From positions 2,418,001 through 2,482,000 of the forward strand of contig JAPFFF010000012.1 in the NCBI GenBank assembly GCA_039105265.1: a stretch of 64,000 nucleotides of DNA. Direction: 5' to 3'. Source of the DNA: Tritrichomonas musculus. Its lineage: Eukaryota; Parabasalia; Tritrichomonadida; Tritrichomonadidae. The notes below the pieces were generated by a model, which worked only from the letters and a program-made list of their open reading frames with translations, was not told the DNA's origin and did no database searches. Below, piece after piece: positions 9,646 through 20,200 of the stretch (the stretch's first letter is position 1; every line of letters begins with the position of its first letter). The position numbers were made by a program, and so were the translations under genes.

Positions 9646-12381
9646 ATGGATGAATTACAACATTCATGTAATAATGATAAGGCTGGTTGTTCAAGCATCA
9701 ACTATGATTTCAATAACCAGATATCATCATTTCCATCAGAATGTCAAAACCGCCAAATTGGCCAATTGATGATGCAAAACCAACAGTTATGTAACTCTAA
9801 CAAGGCTGGATGTTCAAGCATCAATTATAATTTTGATAACCAGATATCATCATTTCCATCAGAATGTCAAAACCGCCAAATTGGCCAATTGATGATGCAA
9901 AACCAACAGTTATGTAACTCTAACAAGGCTGGATGTTCAAGCATCAATTATAATTTTGATAACCAGATATCATCATTTCCATCAGAATGTCAAAACCGCC
10001 AAATTGGCCAATTGATGATGCAAAACCAACAGTTATGTAACTCTAACAAGGCTGGCTGTTCAAACATCAACTATGATTTCAATAACCAGATGTTATCATT
10101 TCCATCAGAATGTCAAAACCGCCAAATTGGCCAATTGATGATGCAAAACCAACAGTTATGTAACTCTAACAAGGCTGGATGTTCAAGCATCAATTATAAT
10201 TTTGATAACCAGATATCATCATTTCCATCAGAATGTCAAAACCGCCAAATTGGCCAATTGATGATGCAAAACCAACAGTTATGTAACTCTAACAAGGCTG
10301 GATGTTCAAGCATCAATTATAATTTTGATAACCAGATATCATCATTTCCATCAGAATGTCAAAACCGCCAAATTGGCCAATTGATGATGCAAAACCAACA
10401 GTTATGTAACTCTAACAAGGCTGGATGTTCAAGCATCAATTATAATTTTGATAACCAGATATCATCATTTCCATCAGAATGTCAAAACCGCCAAATTGGC
10501 CAATTGATGATGCAAAACCAACAGTTATGTAACTCTAACAAGGCTGGATGTTCAAGCATCAATTATAATTTTGATAACCAGATATCATCATTTCCATCAG
10601 AATGTCAAAACCGCCAAATTGGCCAATTGATGATGCAAAACCAACAGTTATGTAACTCTAACAAGGCTGGATGTTCAAGCATCAATTATAATTTTGATAA
10701 CCAGATATCATCATTTCCATCAGAATGTCAAAATCCTTTTTTTTCTCCCAGAATATATTCAGAAGTATCTCATTTAAAAGGCACATCGCATTTAACTTAT
10801 GCACAAATTAAATCCAAACTGGAATATAAGTATTCACTTTTAAAATCGGTTTCTACAGAAAAATTTAAAGATCAGTGCCAAACCATTTTATCGAATACAT
10901 CAACAAAAAACTCTATTGATCCATTTGAAAACTTTATTGAAAAATCTCATATTTCTCTAGATTCTCTAGCTCAAAATAAATTGCCAAATTATGACGATCG
11001 TCATGGACAATGGTCGCAGACTGATACAAAACTGCTGATATCTGTTGTTAAGGAAGGAATGTCCATTGGTTCAATTTTAAATGAACGTGGTGAAATAATG
11101 TGGAATGTTGTCTCTCAATACATGTTTGGACGAGATTCATTATCATGTAAAAATAAATGGAATCATTTAAAAAGTAAAAATGATCCTAGAATTGTAAAAA
11201 TCACCGAGAACAAACCAGCACCTGATAAAAGTTTTCATTATAATCAATATTTTAATTCGGTTTTCAACCAAGAACAAGAAGAAACATTATATCAAAATAT
11301 AAAAGAATTGATTGATAATAACGAACTGGTCACAATGAACACAATTTCAGAGATGGCAATAGATATGTACTACTCACCTATTTGCCTTGCAAAGAAAGCT
11401 CTTGATCTATGCATATATAAAAATGAAGAATATCAATGCAATTCAAAGTTGCCAGAATTCAATGACTTACTTCAATTAGCAACGGATGAACCGCAGCAAC
11501 TTATGAACAAATATAATATCCGCCAATTCAAGGCCAGCAAATGCTGGGTATTTAGATACATGATCCGGCACAACCTTTCTTTAAGAAGAGTTCATTATGA
11601 AAGAAGAGGAATCATAGATAACGAACAAATTGATCGTTATCTTAATCAAATCGTAGAGGCAGTGATTGAAGTCGGGATTGACCGAATAGTTAACATGGAT
11701 GAAACCCATGTTAAAACCTGGAATTTTCCTAATAGAGTAGTGGCTGAAAAAGGAACAGAAACAGTTAGAGTTGAAGATAACTTTTTCAATGATAAAGAAG
11801 GAACAACCTTCGTTGGAGCTGTTTCAATGAACCCTCAGAAAAAGTTTCCATTATCGATTATAGCTAAAGGCAAAACTCATAGATGCGAAAAGAAATACGA
11901 GGTATTTGATAAAGAAACACAAATCACTCATTCCGAGAGCGGCTGGATGACTCCAAAAATAATGATACAATATCTGAAATGGCTCAAACAGAGAATGAAT
12001 AACCAGTCATTTTACCTTATTTTAGATGTGTACAAAGCGCATATCGATAATACAGTTAGAAAAGCAGCAAAAAAACTACAGATAAATCTTATATTTGTCC
12101 CCGCATGTGGAACAGGTTTATACCAGCCACTAGACCGAAGGCTATTTGGCCTTGTCAAAAATTATTTGACATCACATAACCTAAATAAAAATCTCAAAAA
12201 GTCAGATGAAAGATGGCCGAATATTGTTAGAGAAATGAAATTAGCTTGGAACAATTTAAGCGAAAATGCAATTCGTTCATCATGGGATATCCCACGACTA
12301 AATGAATTACTTATTTCAGATGATGGAGATAAGGATGAATCAGATGGAGAATGGTTACCTGATGATTATTTTATTGAATAA
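9646..12381 (+). CDS. pogo-like DDE transposase with N-terminal 41-residue tandem repeats
   Basis: The 911-residue protein is expected to cut and join the ends of the surrounding element. Residues 8-363 are 8.7 copies of a 41-residue Asn/Gln/Ser/Cys-rich repeat. A Myb/SANT-like domain follows (about 455-510; Trp-containing segments HGQWSQTDTKLL and KNKWNHLK). Next comes a CENP-B/Tc5-type helix-turn-helix region (about 620-665), then a DDE_1 catalytic domain. Acidic residues fit the triad: D685 (NMDETHV), D794 (LILDVYKAH) and D830 (YQPLDRRLFG), a DD35D spacing. The QPLD motif is typical of pogo/Tigger/jerky transposases. The start is the first ATG in frame. The repeat region is not a normal part of the family and its role is unknown. 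Confidence 0.85.
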   Translation: MDELQHSCNNDKAGCSSINYDFNNQISSFPSECQNRQIGQLMMQNQQLCNSNKAGCSSINYNFDNQISSFPSECQNRQIGQLMMQNQQLCNSNKAGCSSINYNFDNQISSFPSECQNRQIGQLMMQNQQLCNSNKAGCSNINYDFNNQMLSFPSECQNRQIGQLMMQNQQLCNSNKAGCSSINYNFDNQISSFPSECQNRQIGQLMMQNQQLCNSNKAGCSSINYNFDNQISSFPSECQNRQIGQLMMQNQQLCNSNKAGCSSINYNFDNQISSFPSECQNRQIGQLMMQNQQLCNSNKAGCSSINYNFDNQISSFPSECQNRQIGQLMMQNQQLCNSNKAGCSSINYNFDNQISSFPSECQNPFFSPRIYSEVSHLKGTSHLTYAQIKSKLEYKYSLLKSVSTEKFKDQCQTILSNTSTKNSIDPFENFIEKSHISLDSLAQNKLPNYDDRHGQWSQTDTKLLISVVKEGMSIGSILNERGEIMWNVVSQYMFGRDSLSCKNKWNHLKSKNDPRIVKITENKPAPDKSFHYNQYFNSVFNQEQEETLYQNIKELIDNNELVTMNTISEMAIDMYYSPICLAKKALDLCIYKNEEYQCNSKLPEFNDLLQLATDEPQQLMNKYNIRQFKASKCWVFRYMIRHNLSLRRVHYERRGIIDNEQIDRYLNQIVEAVIEVGIDRIVNMDETHVKTWNFPNRVVAEKGTETVRVEDNFFNDKEGTTFVGAVSMNPQKKFPLSIIAKGKTHRCEKKYEVFDKETQITHSESGWMTPKIMIQYLKWLKQRMNNQSFYLILDVYKAHIDNTVRKAAKKLQINLIFVPACGTGLYQPLDRRLFGLVKNYLTSHNLNKNLKKSDERWPNIVREMKLAWNNLSENAIRSSWDIPRLNELLISDDGDKDESDGEWLPDDYFIE
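9667..10734 (+). repeat. coding minisatellite, 123 bp x 8.7
   Basis: Eight full copies and one partial copy of a 123-bp unit keep the transposase frame (41 codons). The unit contains CNSNKAGCSSINYNFDNQ and then RQIGQLMMQNQQL. Most copies are identical in DNA. Copies 1 and 4 differ most (NYDFNNQ variant; copy 4 also has SNI and QML). Two cysteines and an additional cysteine per unit recur at fixed positions. The near identity points to recent expansion or homogenisation. Confidence 0.95.
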
Positions 12382-12808
12382 ATAATTAAATAATTTGAAA
12401 AAATATTTAATTATTATAACATAAACATTATTATGTTTAGTAAAAATTTATATTTTTTTTAATTAAATTGATATCTTTTCAATTTGAATTAGAATCAAAT
12501 AAAACATTCAATTTTGAATGGTGATATTTCATAAAATTTTAGACATATTTGTTAATTATATATTTATGGAAAATAAATACTTTATAATATAAAGCTTTGT
12601 AAATACAGGAAAATATATTCCAATAAATCAAATAGTATAATATCTTTCAATTCTTTTATCTATTTAATTTGAATGCAAATGTCTTAGAAAAAAAATCAAT
12701 GCTGACAATTCTTTTTTGAATACTTTTATTTCAAAAATAAGCTGACACATTGAATTTTAAATGGAATTCAATTGGAAAAAGTATCTCCCATCGTAGAAAA
12801 CATGGGTA

Positions 12809-14886
12809 TTTGATTAATATAGCACATTAAAATCCATGGATTTAGGGCGGAATAATCGTTGAATAGTAACCATGGTTAGATGGCTTATATTAGTTTTTAT
12901 TATTAATTATTCATTATTATATTTATAAACCTATTTTAATAAAATATAATTTATTATATATTAAGATATTTGAATTTAAAATTTTTTTCAGAATATTCAA
13001 TTTTTTGATTTGTATAAAAGATGATTAAAAAAAAAAAATAAATATGTTTATATTTATAATCAATCATTTATTTTTTGAATTAATGTAAAAAATAAATTGT
13101 AATAAAGTTGATGATTTATTAAAACTATTCAATAAATAGTTTTATTTATATAATATTAGAAAATTCATTTAATTAATATTATGTATTAAATGAGAAGTCG
13201 AAAATGAGCTCGTAGCGAGCTATGTTAGGATTGGAGATAGTAGAGACCACATCATAACGTATATTACTATAATTGAACAAAAAAAATGTTTGATATGAAT
13301 AATATTGAATAAGTAAGCATAATCTATATACATTTCTGAGTAAAAAATAGTGTTGATATCATTAATGTTGTATATTTTTTAATCAAAATAATACTTAATG
13401 ATATCATAGGTGGAGTTAGGTCTGAGCAAATGATAAAGATGCGCGTCATAATGTTCTCTATTAATGGAATGTCTGCATATTAAATAAAAATTTATGAAAC
13501 TTAATTGATATTTATTGAATTATATTTACTCACAAATGAAATATAATAGAGTATAATGGCCAGTAAATGAAATATAATGTAGAATGATAGTTTATAAATG
13601 ATATAAAAAGGAATATTTTTCAATGTATTTGTTTAAAAGTAAAATAAGATTGAGATTATTGAAATATAAGAAAAAAAGGTGGTATTTAAAGGAGATATAT
13701 TGCATTATAATGGAGATTAAATGAAATATGATATAATATAATGACGCAGAAATGAAAAATAATGCAATATAATGATCAACAATTGAAATATAGTTCAGTA
13801 TAATGATTTACAAGAGGAATATGAATCAAAATTTGGCAATATACAGGTAAACATTTGAACTATGACGCATTTCAATGTGATAAAAGGACACATAAAAGCT
13901 GTATGTCAATGACAAACTATGAATTGAAATCAGAATATAATGCAAAAATTGCAACCCTCGAAGCTAGAATGGCCACTCTTGAGTCAACATAAAAATAATT
14001 ACATTTTAGAAGTGATTGTTATTTTTATGTATTAAAAATAATAATTATTATAATTGAAACTATCCCTAGAGAGATCGAAGGTGATATCAGGCCTGGGTAG
14101 ATGTTAAGGACGCACAACCTAACGTATTACAATCACAGATAAGTAAAATATTAAAGTATTAACAATTGTATCAAATGATGATAATCCAATATAAAGTAAA
14201 TTACCTATTAGCAAATAAATAATATTACAATTTCCTAATAGATAGGCTTAATGTAATGTCTATCAATATATTTTTAAGTAATAAACTTACACCGTAAACT
14301 TTAAAAAATAAGATACAGATTTCATAATCCAAAATAAAATCAAAATTCTATAATATTTTGACTTTTTGATGCATTATACAATAATTTTATAAATGATACT
14401 CTCAAAAGAGATTAATATTTACTTATTTATTTATAATTTTATTGAGATAAATGCAAATTAAAAAAAAAAAATATTATTTAAATAACCGTTATTATTTGAA
14501 ATTTTTATTAATCTTTTATCTCTAAATAAATATAAATATATCATGATTATAATTGGATATTTATTATTGAAAGAATATTATTATACAAATAATATATTAA
14601 ATGTAATGTAAATCTAGGAATATCAAAACTATTTTCAAACTATTTTAAATAACATGTAAAGTATTCAAAAATATCAATGGGAAAACGAATATTATCTTGA
14701 AATAAAAATATTGACAAGCATTATTTTATAATTATTTGAAATATATTTATTTTAAAAATAATAAAATATAATATTGAAATATAGAATTATTAATTTTTAA
14801 TAATTTTCAAGATTATTATCAATTTAAATTTAAATTTTTATATTATAATATATTAATAAGAAGCAATTGTAAGAATAATATGCTTA
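12809..14886. other. AT-rich region with short relics
   Basis: There is no long reading frame. It holds one small coding remnant (13825-13992), a short hairpin AGCTCG-TAG-CGAGCT near 13208-13222, and two related segments of about 47 bp (about 13408-13454 and 14080-14126) described in the findings. The rest is AT-rich with scattered ATATAATG-like words around 13540-13810. Confidence 0.45.
13825..13992 (+). pseudogene. 55-codon remnant of an unknown protein C-terminus
   Basis: An open frame from 13825 reads IKIWQYTGKHLNYDAFQCDK and then a coiled-coil-like end (EYNAKIATLEARMATLEST) before TAA at 13990. The heptad-like LEARMATLE, normal codon composition and clear contrast with the surrounding AT sequence suggest real coding ancestry. 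There is no start codon at its upstream edge apart from internal Met codons, so it is either a decayed gene or a 3' exon. The family is not recognised. Confidence 0.35.
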
Positions 14887-15128
14887 AGGTACAAATCCAG
14901 TACGTTACGTAACCGCCATTTTTTTTGACACTTTATAAGAAAAAATCGACATGTTATATAAAAAATCGAATATCTGACTATTTTTTACATAACATGTCAT
15001 TGAATTAAGAAAAATGTAAAATAAATGTCAAAAACACACCTTGTCAATTTAAACTTTTTCAAAGACCCCCATCTATTCAAATAATAAACGTTCTCACTTA
15101 CAAAAAATAACGTACTGGATTTGTACCT
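14887..15128. mobile_element. 242-bp TA-flanked MITE
   Basis: AGGTACAAATCCAGTACGTT (14887-14906) is mirrored by AACGTACTGGATTTGTACCT (15109-15128). TA flanks both sides (14885-14886 and 15129-15130). No coding capacity. The large Mutator-like element begins only 7 bp beyond its right end, and the MULE target duplication overlaps this border. The MULE therefore inserted at the outer edge of this MITE and is the younger of the two. Confidence 0.8.
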
Positions 15129-15135
15129 TAAAATG
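15127..15135. repeat. MULE target-site duplication, left copy
   Basis: CTTAAAATG here is repeated exactly at 20897-20905 on the far side of the element. A 9-bp duplication is the hallmark of Mutator-like insertions. Confidence 0.9.
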
Positions 15136-15330
15136 GGCGAAGTGACAAACTATAGAAAAAGTTACACCATTTTTTTCTGAGGAAAATTCGTTATTCTGAC
15201 TTTTTGAGTTAATTGAGAAGGCATACAAAAAGTTCTAAAATTTTCTTGTAAAGTTTTGAAAAAGTTCACTAAGATAAAACCATGAAAAAGCGCCATTTTT
15301 ATAGAACTAAACCAATCAAAGAAACCGAGA

Positions 15331-15840
15331 TGACGACATTGCCGCCCATAGCAAGACCACGATCAGCAATGCTTAGCAGCTAGCTGGTTGTAACTGCGGC
15401 GAGTCGTCATCCGGACAAAGATATCGCGATTTCATCCGGAAGATCTGGAATGACGACATTGCCGCCCATAGCAAGACCACGATCAGCAATGCTTAGCAGC
15501 TAGCTGGTTGTAACTGCGGCGAGTCGTCATCCGGACAAAGATATCGCGATTTCATCCGGAAGATCTGGAATGACGACATTGCCGCCCATAGCAAGACCAC
15601 GATCAGCAATGCTTAGCAGCTAGCTGGTTGTAACTGCGGCGAGTCGTCATCCGGACAAAGATATCACGATTTCATCCGGAAGATCTGGAATGACGACATT
15701 GCCGCCCATAGCAAGACCACGATCAGCAATGCTTAGCAGCTGGCTGGTTGTAACTGCGGCGAGTCGTCATCCGGACAAAGATATCGCGATTTCATCCGGA
15801 AGATCTGGAATGACGACATTGCCGCCCATAGGACGACCAC
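15331..15840 (+). repeat. 120-bp GC-rich repeat array 1 (4.25 units)
   Basis: Units start at 15331, 15451, 15571 and 15691, plus a partial unit at 15811. Each begins TGACGACATTGCCGCCCATA and contains the mirror motif GTCGTCA about 68 bp later, the palindrome AGCTAGCT, and two TCCGGA palindromes. Units are around half G+C in a genome of roughly a quarter. Differences between units are few (for example GATATCGCGAT versus GATATCACGAT). Confidence 0.95.
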
Positions 15841-16215
15841 GGTGGCAATAAAAAGATGAAAATAAAACAAACAAAAAACAAACAAAATTGATTATTTAAT
15901 ATTATTATTACGATTTTTTAATTTTTTTATTTTGATAAAGCTTATTTAAAATATTCTGAGTCTTCTCAGAAATTTGTTAAATTTTTTTTTTTATAAATAT
16001 ATATAACTTTTTGAAAGAATTATGGTCTTTTTATATTTATGGAAGAAGACCAAAATCTTTATTATTCAGCGAAATATCTATCTCATACGCAAAGACCTAA
16101 TTCTTTAAAAGATAAAGTTCTAAAATTTTCTTGTAAAGTTTTGAAAAAGTTCACTAAGATAAAACCATGAAAAAGCGCCATTTTTATAGAACTAAACCAA
16201 TCAAAGAAACCGAGA

Positions 16216-16725
16216 TGACGACATTGCCGCCCATAGCATGATCACGATCAGTAATGCTTAGCAGCTAGCTGGTTGTAACTGCGGCGAGTCGTCATCCGGA
16301 CAAAGATATCACGATTTCATCCGGAAGATCTGGAATGACGACATTGCCGCCCATAGCAAGACCACGATCAGCAATGCTTAGCAGCTAGCTGGTTGTAACT
16401 GCGGCGAGTCGTCATCCGGACAAAGATATCACGATTTCATCCGGAAGATCTGGAATGACGACATTGCCGCCCATAGCAAGACCACGATCAGCAATGCTTA
16501 GCAGCTAGCTGGTTGTAACTGCGGCGAGTCGTCATCCGGACAAAGATATCGCGATTTCATCCGGAAGATCTGGAATGACGACATTGCCGCCCATAGCAAG
16601 ACCACGATCAGCAATGCTTAGCAGCTAGCTGGTTGTAACTGCGGCGAGTCGTCATCCGGACAAAGATATCACGATTTCATCCGGAAGATCTGGAATGACG
16701 ACATTGCCGCCCATAGGACGACCAC
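16216..16725 (+). repeat. 120-bp GC-rich repeat array 2 (4.25 units)
   Basis: Units start at 16216, 16336, 16456 and 16576, with a partial unit at 16696. The outermost unit carries the variant GCATGATCACGATCAGTAAT, shared with array 3 and with the outermost unit of the right arm but not with array 1. Confidence 0.95.
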
Positions 16726-17100
16726 GGTGGCAATAAAAAGATGAAAATAAAACAAACAAAAAACAAACAAAATTGATTATTTAATATTATTATTACGATT
16801 TTTTAATTTTTTTATTTTGATAAAGCTTATTTAAAATATTCTGAGTCTTCTCAGAAATTTGTTAAATTTTTTTTTTTATAAATATATATAACTTTTTGAA
16901 AGAATTATGGTCTTTTTATATTTATGGAAGAAGACCAAAATCTTTATTATTCAGCGAAATATCTATCTCATACGCAAAGACCTAATTCTTTAAAAGATAA
17001 AGTTCTAAAATTTTCTTGTAAAGTTTTGAAAAAGTTCACTAAGATAAAACCATGAAAAAGCGCCATTTTTATAGAACTAAACCAATCAAAGAAACCGAGA

Positions 17101-17490
17101 TGACGACATTGCCGCCCATAGCATGATCACGATCAGTAATGCTTAGCAGCTAGCTGGTTGTAACTGCGGCGAGTCGTCATCCGGACAAAGATATCGCGAT
17201 TTCATCCGGAAGATCTGGAATGACGACATTGCCGCCCATAGCAAGACCACGATCAGCAATGCTTAGCAGCTAGCTGGTTGTAACTGCGGCGAGTCGTCAT
17301 CCGGACAAAGATATCGCGATTTCATCCGGAAGATCTGGAATGACGACATTGCCGCCCATAGCAAGACCACGATCAGCAATGCTTAGCAGCTAGCTGGTTG
17401 TAACTGCGGCGAGTCGTCATCCGGACAAAGATATCACGATTTCATCCGGAAGATCTGGAATTGACGACATTGCCGCCCATAGGACGACCA
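17101..17490 (+). repeat. 120-bp GC-rich repeat array 3 (3.25 units)
   Basis: Units start at 17101, 17221 and 17341, with a partial unit at 17462. This is the array of the native left arm. It is one unit shorter than the others and has one extra T at the start of its final partial unit. Confidence 0.95.
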
Positions 17491-17560
17491 CGGTGGCAAT
17501 AAAAAGATGAAAATAAAACAAACAAAAAACAAACAAAATTGATTATTTAATATTATTGTG

Positions 17561-17593
<33 letters not shown>

Positions 17594-17650
17594 ATTTTTT
17601 TTTTTTTGATAAAGCTTATTTAAAATATTCTGAGTCTTCTCAGAAATTTG

Positions 17651-19993
17651 TTAAGAGAAAAATCTGTTACCACCTACAGCTAAATCTGCATTTTTCCAAC
17701 TTGCTATTTTGAATTTAGATAAAAAATATATGACACCTGAATTATCGCATCTAGTTTCAAAAACATAGCGGACAAAATTAGAAAAACATATTTTTTCGAT
17801 ATCATGATATGATAATTGAGGATACATTCCTTTAATTTCAGCCTTCGTTTCATAGTATTTTTTCTTAATTAATTCGATGTCAGCATTACAGTCTTTTATC
17901 ATTGAATCAAAATTGTCATCTTCGTCGTATAAATTTTCAAGTTTTAATTTTTCTTTCTTTTGACTTGTGTTACTTTCTTCTTTCTTTTTTCTGAAAACCA
18001 ATTTTTCATCAAGTGCTCGAAAATCAAAATGATTTCCAGAATATTTGGCATCATTTGGATTAATATTTGGGAATTTTGGTAAAACATATGTAAAACAATT
18101 AAGAAACTCATTAATAAAAGAGCCTAATATATTCAATGATTCCTTATCAAACTTTCTATTCTTTTCAACTTCGTATATTGATATTATTCTATCTATATTT
18201 TTTCTATTTGATTTAAAAAGATTTTTTTCAAATTTATAATTGGGGAACTTTTTGAGAGATTGAACAAATAAATATTGAATATCAATTTCATTGCTATTTT
18301 TAACAATATTAAATATTTCTGATTTGCAAAAATTATTTAATATTGTATGTATGCAAGGAAGTTTCACTCCATAAATTGATTCAACAAAATCATCTTCACC
18401 ACAATCACAATTTTCTTTTGAACATTTTAAATAATTATCTGGTCTCTTGCTAAGAATTTGTATAACTTTTTGAATCATTTTTTGATGTTTATTTTGAAAA
18501 GAATTTCCACAAATATCTGAGTAATTATTTATATAATTTAATAAATAATTTACAATTGTTGTGAAACCAGTTTTAAATGAATGAGTTCCGGAATCTGGCA
18601 ATTTTTGATTGATATTTCCGTGGAAACCTTCCGAATGATTTGAACAACGAGCTACATGGTGGTCAGAACGAATCCATATTGCCCAATTAGCAATATAATA
18701 ATCACTTTTTTTAATTTCTTCTTTATTTGGCATTCTTTCCACTTCATCTATATCTTTTAACATAATTTCAAAATCTTTTAATTTTTGTTTTTTTTCATTA
18801 TCTTGATCGGTATCGTCAAATAAAGGTGAATTTGGATCTTTTTTATATTCGTCCATTTCAACTAAAATAAATTCTTTTTCTTGTTTATATATTAAATATG
18901 TTTTGCATCTCAATAACCTTGCAACCCATATGCCTAATGATGATTTAGGTCCAAATATTTGTATAATATGACGATGACAAAAATATTGAATATTTGAATG
19001 TAATTTACAGAACTTTTTGATAGGAGAACCTAAATCTGATAAAACAACTTTATTTTCAAAAACATTTTTATTTAAACAAAACTTATTTAATCCATCAAAT
19101 AATAAATTATATAAAAAACGGTTCTCTTTAGGGCCAATTGATAATGCGAAAGGAAAACTTGAATTGAAATAAATTGAATGGTATATACAAAATTTGTAAG
19201 GCTTAAGCGCATAAAAAGAAGCATCAATTTGCAAATAATGCATATAATTTATAACTTCTAAAGCCCAAGGCATAATCCATATTATATTTTTAATAAAAGC
19301 AAAATCATTATTAAATTTAAATGCAAATCCATCGTCCTGAACTTTTTGAGTACTTATCTCAATATAAACAAAACCAGGTAAATGCAATAAAATTTTATAA
19401 AAATCATCATAACCTTGAAAACTAACGGCTCTTCTACGCAAGGTTCTTTTATCTAAAAAGTTTTGAAAAGCAAATTTTATAAATATTGGAAAATTAGAAT
19501 TTTTTCGAGCTACGTAATTACAAAAAGTATAAAGCATTGAATTTTTATGTTTACATTGTTTATTCCAAAAATCTTGAGTCAAAAAAGGACACTCTTTATT
19601 TTTCAAAGTATATGGCGACGTCATGATACATTCTTCAAAATCAATAGTAACAACTTTCATAGTTTGGTTTTCAAGGAGTTGATCTCTAGCGAGAACTTTA
19701 ATGGTTTCCAAATCGTTTTTGACAGTTATGCTAAATATTTGAATTTCAGTATTTATCTTTGATTTATTACAGCAACTAAACGAAAAAATGTCATTATAAA
19801 CTCTTTTGTTGTTGCATATAAATTCTTTGGTTAAGCTATCGAGGAAAAGGATTAGCGAAATGATATTGAAATTCTGAGAATGCAAAGGAACAATTTCAAT
19901 GAATGTTCTTAATCCTTTATCTTTTAAAGAATTAGGTCTTTGCGTATGAGATAGATATTTCGCTGAATAATAAAGATTTTGGTCTTCTTCCAT
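17651..19993 (-). CDS. Mutator-like (MULE) transposase with SWIM zinc finger
   Basis: A 780-residue DDE transposase predicted to mobilise the element that encloses it. Candidate catalytic residues are D257 (LQIDASF), D320 (VLSDLGS) and E455 (NHSEGFHGN). Between the second D and the E lies the CxxH motif FCHRH (about residue 335-340) that MULE transposases share. Residues of about 527-555 form a SWIM-type zinc finger, CxC then CxH (CDCGEDD ... LPCIHTIL), usual near the C-terminus of this superfamily. A Lys/Glu-rich coiled segment follows. The N-terminal 100 residues (IEIVPLHSQNF region) resemble a relic at 25.7 kb. ATG 19993 is chosen because it is the first in frame, just inside the right arm. 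Confidence 0.88.
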   Translation of the reverse strand: MEEDQNLYYSAKYLSHTQRPNSLKDKGLRTFIEIVPLHSQNFNIISLILFLDSLTKEFICNNKRVYNDIFSFSCCNKSKINTEIQIFSITVKNDLETIKVLARDQLLENQTMKVVTIDFEECIMTSPYTLKNKECPFLTQDFWNKQCKHKNSMLYTFCNYVARKNSNFPIFIKFAFQNFLDKRTLRRRAVSFQGYDDFYKILLHLPGFVYIEISTQKVQDDGFAFKFNNDFAFIKNIIWIMPWALEVINYMHYLQIDASFYALKPYKFCIYHSIYFNSSFPFALSIGPKENRFLYNLLFDGLNKFCLNKNVFENKVVLSDLGSPIKKFCKLHSNIQYFCHRHIIQIFGPKSSLGIWVARLLRCKTYLIYKQEKEFILVEMDEYKKDPNSPLFDDTDQDNEKKQKLKDFEIMLKDIDEVERMPNKEEIKKSDYYIANWAIWIRSDHHVARCSNHSEGFHGNINQKLPDSGTHSFKTGFTTIVNYLLNYINNYSDICGNSFQNKHQKMIQKVIQILSKRPDNYLKCSKENCDCGEDDFVESIYGVKLPCIHTILNNFCKSEIFNIVKNSNEIDIQYLFVQSLKKFPNYKFEKNLFKSNRKNIDRIISIYEVEKNRKFDKESLNILGSFINEFLNCFTYVLPKFPNINPNDAKYSGNHFDFRALDEKLVFRKKKEESNTSQKKEKLKLENLYDEDDNFDSMIKDCNADIELIKKKYYETKAEIKGMYPQLSYHDIEKICFSNFVRYVFETRCDNSGVIYFLSKFKIASWKNADLAVGGNRFFS

Positions 19994-20200
19994 AAATATA
20001 AAAAGACCATAATTCTTTCAAAAAGTTATATATATTTATAAAAAAAAAAATTTAACAAATTTCTGAGAAGACTCAGAATATTTTAAATAAGCTTTATCAA
20101 AATAAAAAAATTAAAAAATCGTAATAATAATATTAAATAATCAATTTTGTTTGTTTTTTGTTTGTTTTATTTTCATCTTTTTATTGCCACCGTGGTCGTC

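Larger units (their letters stand above)
8454..12806 (+). mobile_element. pogo-like (Tc1/mariner superfamily) DNA transposon, apparently complete
   Basis: A 37-bp terminal inverted repeat at 8454-8490 (starting CCCATGTTTTCTACGAT) is mirrored at 12770-12806 with one mismatch (A/G at position 18). TA dinucleotides flank both ends (8452-8453 and 12807-12808). The 4353-bp element holds one uninterrupted transposase gene on the plus strand. There are about 1.15 kb of AT-rich leader before it and 0.39 kb after it. The leader carries a partial duplication of about 40 bp (around 9411-9445 and 9469-9508). Intact frame, nearly matching ends and an intact target duplication suggest recent insertion. Confidence 0.85.
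15231..17000 (+). repeat. two exact-length 885-bp duplications in the left MULE arm
   Basis: The block starting AGTTCTAAAATTTTCTTG recurs at 15231, 16116 and 17001, spaced exactly 885 bp. Copies 1 and 2 run through the 120-bp array, the arm's inner part, and then the transposase leader and about 26 codons of its 5' coding sequence (MEEDQNLYYSAKYLSHTQRP), here on the plus strand. They then jump back to AGTTCTAAAA. They therefore derive from the gene-5' (right) arm in inverted orientation. Copy 3 is the native inner left arm ending beside the stop codon. The junction has short AAAG homology. Confidence 0.9.

Noticed and set aside
15331-17490. Regular 120-bp repeats that superficially resemble a CRISPR array
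   Set aside because: The whole 120-bp unit is conserved with no variable spacers, it occurs in both arms of a transposon, and the genome is eukaryotic.
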